NCBI GenBank assembly: GCA_028289455.1
Contig: JANQPN010000080.1
Location: 62,001 to 126,000, forward strand
DNA: 64,000 bases
Reading direction: 5' to 3'
Origin: Wenzhouxiangellaceae bacterium
Lineage (GTDB): Bacteria; Pseudomonadota; Gammaproteobacteria; Xanthomonadales; Wenzhouxiangellaceae
The notes under the pieces were generated by a model that was not told the DNA's origin, made no database searches, and saw only the letters and a list, made by a program, of their open reading frames with translations. The translations under genes were made by a program, and so were the position numbers. Positions 52,797 through 61,600 of the stretch are shown here, one piece after another; positions within the stretch are counted from its first letter, which is position 1; each line of letters opens with the position of its first letter.

Positions 52797-53911
52797 GTTC
52801 ATCCGACAACAGCAGACGCCGTTTTATCGTCAATGCCGGCACCGCTTCTGGTGCCTTGCTGGTGGGCGCGTGTGGCCAGAGCAGTCAACCGGCCGGCGCA
52901 CAGACCGATGCTGCTGCCAGTCAACAAAGTTTCAAGTGGAAAATGGCCACTACCTGGCCACGCGATCTGCCGGGTGCAGGCACGGGTGCACAACGGCTGG
53001 TGGACAATATCCGCAAAATGAGTAACGGCCGGCTGGACATTACTCTGTACGGTGCCGGCGAGCTGGTACCGGCTTTTGAGGTATTCGACAGTGCCGCTTC
53101 CCGAATTGTCGAGATGGGGCATGGCGCGGCTTATTACTGGAAAGGCAAAGCACCTGCCAGCCAGTATTACGGCAGCGTTCCGTTCGGAATGACCGCAACC
53201 GAGAGCAATGCCTGGCTGTATTACGGCGGCGGACTGGAACTATGGAATGAAGTGTATGAGCCGTTCGGTCTGATGGCATTCCCTGGCGGCAATACTGGGG
53301 TGCAGATGGGCGGTTGGTATAACCGTGAAATCAATTCCGTCAGCGACCTGCAGGGCCTGAAGATCCGTATGCCCGGCCTGGGTGGAGAAGTGATGCGCCG
53401 TGCCGGTGCCACCGTACAGAATATTCCCGGAGCGGAAATTTTTACCGCCCTGTCCACCGGCACCATTGATGCCACCGAGTGGATCGGCCCCTGGAACGAC
53501 CTGGCCTTTGGCCTGTACCAGGCAGCCCGCTACTATTACTACCCCGGCTGGCAGGAACCCGGTTCCACGCTGGAATGCCTGATCAACCGTGAAGCCTACC
53601 TGGAACTCCCTGAAGATCTGCAGGAAATTGTCCGGGTGGCCTGCCAGTCCATCAACATGGACATGCCCTGTGAATACACCGCACGTAATCAGCAGGCGCT
53701 GGATACCCTGGTGAATGAACACGGTGTGGAACTGCGCCAGTTTCCCGAAGAAGTGCTGGCCAGACTGAAAACCATCAGCCAGGAAGTACTGGAAGAGCTG
53801 GCCGACGGCGATGCCATGTCCCGGCGTGTGTATGACTCCTATTTCGGCTTTTTGGCGCAGGTCAGACAATGGACCGCCAAATCTGAAGAGGTGTTTTTGC
53901 AGTACCGGTAG
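52793..53911 (+). CDS. TRAP-type solute-binding protein with Tat-like signal
   Basis: 372 residues. The N-terminus NSRRRFIVNAG has the twin-arginine pattern, followed by ALLVGACG, which also contains a lipobox (LVGAC), so a Tat-exported lipoprotein is likely. The DctP-like domain has WKMATTWPRDLPGAGTGAQR, LTLYGAGELVPAFEVFD (with I in place of L), GGWYNREINSVSDLQGLKIRMPG, GGEVMRRAGAT and FTALSTGTIDATEWIGPWND, the form found with mannitol/chloroaromatic-type TRAP receptors. No DctQ or DctM permease gene is nearby. It overlaps ttcA by four bases. Confidence 0.88.
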   Translation: MSSSDNSRRRFIVNAGTASGALLVGACGQSSQPAGAQTDAAASQQSFKWKMATTWPRDLPGAGTGAQRLVDNIRKMSNGRLDITLYGAGELVPAFEVFDSAASRIVEMGHGAAYYWKGKAPASQYYGSVPFGMTATESNAWLYYGGGLELWNEVYEPFGLMAFPGGNTGVQMGGWYNREINSVSDLQGLKIRMPGLGGEVMRRAGATVQNIPGAEIFTALSTGTIDATEWIGPWNDLAFGLYQAARYYYYPGWQEPGSTLECLINREAYLELPEDLQEIVRVACQSINMDMPCEYTARNQQALDTLVNEHGVELRQFPEEVLARLKTISQEVLEELADGDAMSRRVYDSYFGFLAQVRQWTAKSEEVFLQYR

Positions 53912-54452
53912 TCCACCACTACCTTCATTTTCTATCAACGAGCAGCAGCCTGCATGAGGCTGTCTGCTGCCTGTTTGTGAGAAAAACATCCGTTTGCAGG
54001 GAAATTTTGTAAGAAAATCGCTCGACTGTTTGTAAGACATTGTTCCGACATGCCATTTGCGGTTGAAAAAACCTCACTGTTCCCGCTTAATTCAAGCCGA
54101 CACCAAAAAACCCTTCGGTTTTACAAATAACAAAGTCACGTTAATAAAGTTGGGGTGCCTGTATGGAGATGCAGGCACTTTTTTTAATGGTAACTCGGCT
54201 GACGGTTGTTCAAGGGATGTACGTATCGAAGCCCCTGAAATGGTGTAAGGGCACATGCTTTATAGTCTTCATCCTGCTGCTGATGCAGAACGGTTTTCCA
54301 CTCATACCGATGTCGCTGGATCAGCGGCTTTTATCTCGGAAATATTTCCTTACAAACATCTAAAGATTCAGAAATTGTGGCCGACCTGGCCATATTAAGC
54401 CGCTTTTACGTCTGAATAATTAACGCAGGAATTTTTAATCGCTGGTTCTGCC
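53912..54452. other. Intergenic region with hairpins, no recognisable gene
   Basis: 541 bases between the TRAP receptor and the peroxidase gene. It holds a weak hairpin at 53946-53962, a short AAAACC/GGTTTT hairpin at 54107-54122 and a terminator at 54155-54186. A 66-codon frame at 54163-54363 overlaps the terminator and is not convincing. The region from the end of the TRAP gene to the terminator may be a 3' tail or a small RNA. Confidence 0.45.
54155..54186 (+). terminator. Rho-independent terminator
   Basis: A 10-bp stem with one mismatch (GTGCCTGTAT with ATGCAGGCAC, 54155-54178), loop GGAG, followed by eight T except for reading into AATGG. It lies 245 bases after the TRAP gene, far for a simple operon end. 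Confidence 0.8.
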
Positions 54453-55493
54453 GTGTTGTTTAAAACAAAATTATTAATGGGCTGTGTCTGTCTGACACTA
54501 TGTTCCCTTAACATCAAAGCCATTGAGGACGACTCAGCCGGCTGGCAGGCTTTGGGCCGTCAGATTTTCGAAGATCAGAAGCTGAGCCGGGATAGGCAGA
54601 TCGCCTGTGCATCGTGTCATCAGTCAGCATCAGCCATGGCCGATAATCGCCCTCAGCCGATTGGGCTCAACGGCGTGCAGATCACGCGTAATGCGCCATC
54701 CCTCCTAGGGCTTCGGCACAATCAACCATTGTTCTGGGACGGGCGGCGGCAGCAACTCTCGCAGGCGGTGCTTGATCCTTTTTTAAGCCGTCATGAACAC
54801 GCTTTCGGTGACACACAGGCTCTGGTCAATAAAGTGGCCGACAACTCAGATTACCAGGCTGCTTTTAACCGGCTGACTGAATCAGAATCAGCCATCACCT
54901 CTGACACTATCGCCGCCGCCATCAGCGCTTATTTACTGGCCCTTCCGTCTGCTACTTCATTGTTTGACCGGTGGCTTGAATCACCTGAGGCAACCGACAT
55001 CAGTCCGGCGGCCAGACAGGGCTACGAATTATTTACCGGCCGCGCCGGCTGCAGCCGCTGCCATGTCATCAACACCGATTCCGCACCGCTGACTGATGAT
55101 CGTTTTCATAACCATGGGGTGAGCTCGCACTATCTTCAGCATGACTTGCCGATGTTATTACAGCGTATCGGCCAGATGAGCAGCGATGATCTCACAGCCG
55201 CCATGCTTACCGATCCGCAAGTGGGCGCACTGGGCCGTTTTCTGGTGACCGGCGCACCGACAGATATCGGCGCATTCCGCACCCCATCGCTGCGCAATGT
55301 GATGCGCACCGCGCCCTATATGCACGATGGTTCCATCGCATCCATACAAGCCGCAGTGGACCACGAACTGTATTACTCGGCCGCCGATCATGGCGCCGGA
55401 TTCAGCCTGGCGGAGCGCCAGGCCATTGTTGAATTTCTAACCCTGCTGGACGACCTGCCGGTTTTACCGGAAAGCGCCGGCAATGATCTGTAA
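54453..55493 (+). CDS. Di-haem cytochrome c peroxidase (CcpA/MauG family)
   Basis: 346 residues from a GTG at 54453; the start is uncertain because no ribosome site lies close. A signal peptide (about 1-22) is followed by CASCH (52-56) and CSRCH (200-204), the two haem-binding sites, with APSLLGLRHNQPLFWDGRR between and APYMHDGSI near the end, carrying the family's Met ligand. It should reduce hydrogen peroxide in the periplasm, or oxidise a protein partner as MauG does. The TIG-domain gene follows after eight bases, then the RHS gene, suggesting a shared job at the cell surface. Confidence 0.92.
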   Translation: MLFKTKLLMGCVCLTLCSLNIKAIEDDSAGWQALGRQIFEDQKLSRDRQIACASCHQSASAMADNRPQPIGLNGVQITRNAPSLLGLRHNQPLFWDGRRQQLSQAVLDPFLSRHEHAFGDTQALVNKVADNSDYQAAFNRLTESESAITSDTIAAAISAYLLALPSATSLFDRWLESPEATDISPAARQGYELFTGRAGCSRCHVINTDSAPLTDDRFHNHGVSSHYLQHDLPMLLQRIGQMSSDDLTAAMLTDPQVGALGRFLVTGAPTDIGAFRTPSLRNVMRTAPYMHDGSIASIQAAVDHELYYSAADHGAGFSLAERQAIVEFLTLLDDLPVLPESAGNDL

Positions 55494-55501
55494 CGGAAAT
55501 A

Positions 55502-58500
55502 ATGATGAGAGCAAATAAAAATGAATTCAGGTTTAATCGCTGGTTGTTTATCTGGCCGGTTTTGAGCCTGCTGATGGTCTGCCTGAGCAGCGGTTTGGTA
55601 TACGCCACCAGCTATGATTATGATGAGCTGGGACGGTTGATTTCCGTTACCGATGACAATGGCGAAGTCACGGTTTACCGTTATGACGAGTCGGGCAACC
55701 TGCTGGCAGTCGAAGAGCTGCAGCCGGGTGACCTGAACATCATCAACTTCTCGCCGAATACCGGCAGCGCCGGCACCGTGGTGCATATAGCCGGCACGGG
55801 TTTTGCGCCCAATGCCGTCGACAATACCGTTTTTATCAACGGCACCTCGGCCCAGGTGCTGACCGCGTCACCCACGGCTTTATCCATCATGGTGCCGGCA
55901 GGCGCGACCACCGGGTTGATCCAGGTAGACACACCGACAGACACGGCATTCAGTGACAATGTGTTTACCGTTGCAGACAACCAGGGTCTGCCGGTGGTGA
56001 TTTCGATTTCATCCCAATGCCTTGCCCCGGGACAGACATTGACGGTGGACGGTTTCTATCTGGGCGATCAGGCAACTACCCGTGTCGAAATCGGTGACTC
56101 GGTGGCCACTGCGACAGTGGAATCCGATGAACGCTTGACCGTTGTAGCACCCAGCAGCAGCCTGGGCGGCCGGGTAAAAGTGATTACTTCCTACGGCAGC
56201 GCAGAAAGCGAACAGGTGGTTGCAATATTGAGCGGCGGCTGTGGCAGCTTTGACAGCGCCCGCTGGATTGAGACCGATACACCATTGAGCCATCCGGGCG
56301 TGCCCGGCGGTAAAAAAGCCTACTGGTTTTTCCGTGGTGAACCGGATCAATGGATGAACCTGCAGGTCGAAGGCGTCAACGCAGATGCCGGCAGTTTACG
56401 GGTACCGCTGAAACTGCATCAGCCGGACGGTTCACAGATCTACAGCTATACCCTGTTCTATCTGACCTATACCGCGCCGTTTAACCGCTTTACCCAGTCC
56501 GGCGTGTATCGTCTGGAACTGGGCAGCGGCCAATCATTTGAAGGCGAGCTGGAAACCCCGCAGACCTTGACCCTGGATGGCCCGCCGCTGAGCGTGGCCA
56601 CCGGGCGGGCGCAAAGAAAGCGCTTTGTGGTACCACTGGATACTGACTACGGTTTTTCACTGGGTGCGGAAACTTTCAGTATGACCGGTGGTGCTTCAGG
56701 CACACTGCGGCTCAGAGATCCTGCCGCCGGCGTAGCGACTGCGCTGGATGGCTCTGCCAGTCAGTGCACCATTTACAACAGCACCCCAAGTTGCGGCGTG
56801 TCCTACACCACTGTGCCGCCGGGCGATGCCTACGTGCTGGAATGGGTGCCATATGTATTCGGCACCAGTGCCGATGTTGATCTGGTACTGAACAGCATAC
56901 AGTCAGTGCCGCTGGCGGTGAATACACCGGTTAACCTGGATATCCAGCGCGCCGGGCAGACGATTAACTATACCTTTCAGGGAATCACCGGCAATACCTA
57001 CCCGATTGCCGTCAGCAACCTGGATGTGAACGGCACAGAAAACCGCCTGCGTTTGTACCTGTTCTCACCCAGCGGGCAGCTGCTGAGCACTGTCAGCAAC
57101 AACAGTCAGCCCATTCTGACTGAGCCGGGTGGTTCGGTGACCTATCAGAATGTACCGGAAACAGGTGAATATACCCTGCGGGTGGTGCCCTACAATGCCA
57201 ATAAAGCCACCGCCGATATTACCCTGGACGGCGGGCAGGCCATTGACAGCACCCCAGTCACCATCAGTGCCACAACAGCAGGTGTGAATGCCTATATGAC
57301 GCTGGACGCCATGGCTGGTGAAACCTACGGCTTCGGATTTACCAACTTGAACATCCAGGCCCCCAACAGCAGTCAGCAGACCTTTGATGTGAAGCTGTAC
57401 AGCCCAAGCGGCCTGCTGATGCCGGTTTTGAATTCAGTGGCAACTTCGCATACCTGCAATCAGGTCAGTGATACCAGTTGCGATGCAGAATTCATTGCCA
57501 TGCCGGAAACCGGCACCTACAGCCTGGTGGTGGAACCCAATAGTGCAGTCACCGGCTACAGCTTTGATGTACAGGCCATTGCGGATTTAACCGAACCGGT
57601 GGAGTACACCACAGATACGCATTCACTGACCACATCCGGACAAAATGCCAGACTCAGCTTTACCGGCCAGCCCGGACAGGCTAAGCAGATAGTGCTGACC
57701 GCGGTTATGCCTGACCCCACCGATGAAGAACTGGAAGGCTTTATCCAGATGCCCGACGGTACCTGGCTGGCATCGGCCCCATTGCTGCCGTTCAAGTTCA
57801 GAGACATTGTCCCGGATAAGACCATTTCCATCGGTGACTTCCCGGTGGCCGGTGAATACCACCTGTATCTGGATCCTGACTATGCCAGCACCGCTGATTT
57901 CACCGTCCGGCAGGATGATGGAGTAGTGGATACCGAAAACGGCGGTATGACGCCGCAAACAGTAATACCGGGCCCGTGGCGGCGAGTAGAGTTCATCGGA
58001 CAGGCCGGCGACCGGCGCTCTCTGGCGCTGCACAATGTCGACCTGACGCCTCCGCTTAATCCCAATCCGAGGGTCACATTGATTATGTACGATGCCGACG
58101 GCAACCGCCTGCTGAATGCGGAAGCTGACAGCACCAGCGCCAGTTGCAACCAGGCGCCTGATAATTCCTGGGATTGTGATCTTGATCTGCTGCCGCTGCC
58201 GCAAAACGGCACTTACCAGGCAGTAGCCTATTTGCCGGTGCCGCGGGGCGATGACATTGTTACCGCCGATGCCATAGTGGTGAGCGATGTGATCATCAGC
58301 GACACTATGAACGACTTCAATCTCAGCCAGGGCCAGAATGGTCACCTGGAGTTCCCGGTAACCGCCGGCGATCAGCTGAACATTGTGGTGACTCGAAATA
58401 CTGGCATAGATGCCGGTCACGATATTGATATCTGGGTCAGAGATCCCAGCGGGCAAATCATTAACCAGCGCAACATGGCGGGTACGACGGCGGTGACTGC

Positions 58501-58603
58501 ATTCACCGTAGTCTCGTCCTCAACTGCCGTCAGCGGCACTTACCGAATTGAAATCGACCCTGTGCGTGGCCGCACAGCCGCCGTAAACGTGAGCGTGGAA
58601 TAA
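55502..58603 (+). CDS. Large exported IPT/TIG-domain protein with one YD repeat
   Basis: 1033 residues. Signal peptide about 1-35. A single RHS-like YD motif follows (YDYDELGRLISVTDDNGEVT then YRYDESGNLLAV, residues 38-67). Next come IPT/TIG domains (INFSPNTGSAGTVVHIAGTG; VVISISSQCLAPGQTLTVDG) and several beta-sandwich repeats of the pre-peptidase C type, each with the AGxxYxFxFT/TGTYSLVV pattern (about 250-1020). No enzyme motif is visible. Its YD repeat at the N-terminus echoes the RHS gene two bases downstream and suggests joint action or descent from one long ancestor. Confidence 0.8.
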   Translation: MMRANKNEFRFNRWLFIWPVLSLLMVCLSSGLVYATSYDYDELGRLISVTDDNGEVTVYRYDESGNLLAVEELQPGDLNIINFSPNTGSAGTVVHIAGTGFAPNAVDNTVFINGTSAQVLTASPTALSIMVPAGATTGLIQVDTPTDTAFSDNVFTVADNQGLPVVISISSQCLAPGQTLTVDGFYLGDQATTRVEIGDSVATATVESDERLTVVAPSSSLGGRVKVITSYGSAESEQVVAILSGGCGSFDSARWIETDTPLSHPGVPGGKKAYWFFRGEPDQWMNLQVEGVNADAGSLRVPLKLHQPDGSQIYSYTLFYLTYTAPFNRFTQSGVYRLELGSGQSFEGELETPQTLTLDGPPLSVATGRAQRKRFVVPLDTDYGFSLGAETFSMTGGASGTLRLRDPAAGVATALDGSASQCTIYNSTPSCGVSYTTVPPGDAYVLEWVPYVFGTSADVDLVLNSIQSVPLAVNTPVNLDIQRAGQTINYTFQGITGNTYPIAVSNLDVNGTENRLRLYLFSPSGQLLSTVSNNSQPILTEPGGSVTYQNVPETGEYTLRVVPYNANKATADITLDGGQAIDSTPVTISATTAGVNAYMTLDAMAGETYGFGFTNLNIQAPNSSQQTFDVKLYSPSGLLMPVLNSVATSHTCNQVSDTSCDAEFIAMPETGTYSLVVEPNSAVTGYSFDVQAIADLTEPVEYTTDTHSLTTSGQNARLSFTGQPGQAKQIVLTAVMPDPTDEELEGFIQMPDGTWLASAPLLPFKFRDIVPDKTISIGDFPVAGEYHLYLDPDYASTADFTVRQDDGVVDTENGGMTPQTVIPGPWRRVEFIGQAGDRRSLALHNVDLTPPLNPNPRVTLIMYDADGNRLLNAEADSTSASCNQAPDNSWDCDLDLLPLPQNGTYQAVAYLPVPRGDDIVTADAIVVSDVIISDTMNDFNLSQGQNGHLEFPVTAGDQLNIVVTRNTGIDAGHDIDIWVRDPSGQIINQRNMAGTTAVTAFTVVSSSTAVSGTYRIEIDPVRGRTAAVNVSVE

Positions 58604-58605
58604 TC

Positions 58606-61600
58606 ATGAACAGATCAGTTAAAACAATGAGCAAAACAGTATTTACGGCCCTTTTTGCCACACTCCTGACCCTGTGGTTGATGCAGGCTCAGGCGGTTTG
58701 GAGTGCTACCGGCACAGCTGCCGATCAGTGGCAGTTTGACGCCCAGCAGCTGCTGAAGCTGGAAATGGATACTCCACCAGGTGCTCAGCAACCGGTGGAA
58801 ACCACAGTAGATGCCATGCTGATGCTGCGCTTTGCAGCGATGCCCGACGGACTCGGGGCAGACGATATCGCCCTGCTGGGACCACACGGCACGACCGCTA
58901 TCAAAGTGTTTGTGTCAGCTGCACAGCAACGGGTGTTTATTGACCCACGGCAGGAGCTACTGCCCGGAGCGAATTACACCGTTGTGGTCAAAGCATCACA
59001 GGATCAGGGAGACTTGCACACCTACACCGCTGCTTTTGCAACGGCGGCTATTGAGGTAGATCAGTTGGATCGACGTCTGGTGTGGGCTGAACAGTCTGGT
59101 TCTCAAGCACACAATATTGATGTAGCCGACCCGGAACAGATGGCTGAGCATTTCCGTTTTCCGGAATTGACCGAACAGGATGACGAATTCTGGATGCCCA
59201 ACAGCGGTCATTTGGGCAACAACTGGCGCACCGGCCGGCCGTTGCCGGAGGCCATTGCGGCTGATATCAATCTGGCGCTGTCGGCTAACAGCATCAAAAC
59301 GCTGGGCCGTGAGCAGAACCTGAATCCTGAAGCACCGGCTGAGTCGTTTGTCAGCGGCCAGATCTTCAAATTGAATGATCAGCCACTGGCCGGGGTGCAG
59401 GTCAGCATGGCCGGACAGATAACCATCACCGATGCCCAGGGCCGTTACCGGTTGAATGATATTCCTGCCGGTTATCACCAGTTGCTGGTCGACGGCAGTC
59501 ATGCCGGCGAAGGTAATGATCAGTTTGCTGAAAGTATTGTCGGTGTAGAGGTTTATTCCAATCAGCAGACCCCGGTTAAACCGATGTATCTGCCCAAGCT
59601 GCGCCAGCAGGACTGGATTGATATTCCATCACCGCTGCAGGCCGATTTGATTGTGCAAAGTGAGTTGATGCCGGGCTTTGAAATTCATCTGCCTGCCGGT
59701 ACCGTGCTGCGCGGACGCGACGGTGAGGTAGTGCGCCGCATTGCCAGTGTACCGATGCCGCTGGATCGGGTACCGGTCGAATATCCGGTGGATACGCCGC
59801 TGCACATGACACTGCAGCCGGCCGGCATGTCGGTGGAAAACATCGGCACCGATGTTCAGGGCAGCATGCAGTTTGTCTATCCCAACTATGCCGGTGCAGC
59901 ACCGGGCACCCGCAGTGGATTCCTGAATTACGACCCTGAAGAAAAAGGCTGGTACATCTACGGCTATGGTCAGGTCAGCGATGATGGCCTGCAGGTGGTA
60001 CCGGATGAGGAAACGGTAGTGTACCGGGCTACAGGTTTCGGGATTATCTTCGGCTCAGCGCCACCGGCGGAAACCACGCCCAATGAATGTGCAGCCCCTG
60101 CCCGTGACGGTGATCCGGTGGATTTGGCCACCGGCCTGTTCCTGCATGAAACCCAGGGACCGCAGCTGGCCGATGTGATGCCGATTGATCTGCGTACCAA
60201 GTATCGTCCCAATGATGATATCAATCGCGGCTTCGGCAAGGGCACCATGCACAGTTATGGCGCCTATTTATATTATGACGGTCAGGACAATCATGATTTC
60301 TGGCATCATCTGCAATTGGTCTTACCCGACTGCTCGGTATTAACCTTTGATGCCACTTCACCGGATACCGGCTTTGTCACCACAGCCTGGACCGGTGCAC
60401 ATACCAGTTCTCCCACACCCTTTTACGGGGCAACGCTGGAACACAATGGCGGTTTGCAGCTAACCCTGCGCGACGGCCGGATTTGGCAGTTTTCACTGGC
60501 CGGCGGGCACCTGTTAAGCATGACCGACCGCTTTGGTCGCACCACTGAATTGACTTATGCCAACGGCGGGCGCTTATCCCGCATCACTTCACCTTCCGGT
60601 CGATTTATTGATGTATTTCATGAGGCCTTTTCCAACCGTATCATCCAGCTGACTGATATCTCCGGCCGCAGCTGGCATTACAGCTACAACGTCGCTGGTT
60701 ATCTGAGCCAGGTAACCTATCCGGACAACAGCACCGAAACCTTTGACTACGATGCCAATAACCGGATGTACCAGGTGCACAACCGCCTGGGTCAGCGCAT
60801 GGTGTTGAACAGTTATGATATCGACGGGCGCATCAGTGCACAGACCCTGGCCGATGGCGCGCAGTATGCCTTCAGCTATGTCACCGATGCCAATGACAAT
60901 GTCACCAGCACCGATGTCACACGGCCTAATGGCACGATCCGAAGAGTAACCTTCGAAAATCAGGGTTATCCCTTGAGTGATACCGATGCACTGGGTACAT
61001 CTTTGCAGCGCACCCTGACTTATGAACGTGACAGCAACGGCTTCGTCGATGCCATTACCGACCCGCTTGGCCGTCGCACCGAACTGGCCTACGACAGCGA
61101 TATGCGGCTGACCTCGCTGACAGTACTGGCCGGCACCGCCCAGGCGCGCACCTCCAGCATCAGTTACAACACTGACCATGACATGGTTTCGCGCACTGAC
61201 AGTAACGGCGACAGCGTGAGTTATGTTTATGATCATCTGCGCCGGGTTACGCGGGTCAGCGACAGCCATGGCCGGCATGTCGATTTGACCTACAACGGCA
61301 ATCACCAGCTCGACAGCATCACCGATCATCTGGGCCGCAGCACGTTGCTGGACTACCAACTGTTCGATCTGTTCAGCGTTACCAATGTGGATGACGATAC
61401 CTGGTATTACCTTACCGATAACGTCGGCCGGGTCATCGAACAGATCGACCCGCTGAACCAGCGCACCCGCTACACCTATGACGTGAATGACGACATCACC
61501 CAGGTGCGTGATCCACGTAATCAGCTGACGCAGTTAAGTTATGACGCGCTGGGGTATGTATTGAGTGTGACGGATCCTTTGAATGGGACCACGGTTTGGG

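Noticed and set aside
53240..54040. Minus-strand open frame of 266 codons opposite the TRAP gene
   Set aside because: The plus-strand frame has a full DctP-like domain; the antisense frame has no recognisable domain.
54163..54363. 66-codon plus-strand frame before the peroxidase
   Set aside because: Its start lies within a rho-independent terminator and the residues show no domain.
54436..55546. A 14-base match (TTTAATCGCTGGTT) at 54436-54449 and 55533-55546, each near the start of a gene
   Set aside because: Too short and with a different surrounding sequence; a direct-repeat origin cannot be argued from one pair.
60589..61359. Minus-strand open frame of 256 codons inside the RHS gene
   Set aside because: Antisense to YD repeats; composition is explained by the complementary repeat and there is no start signal.
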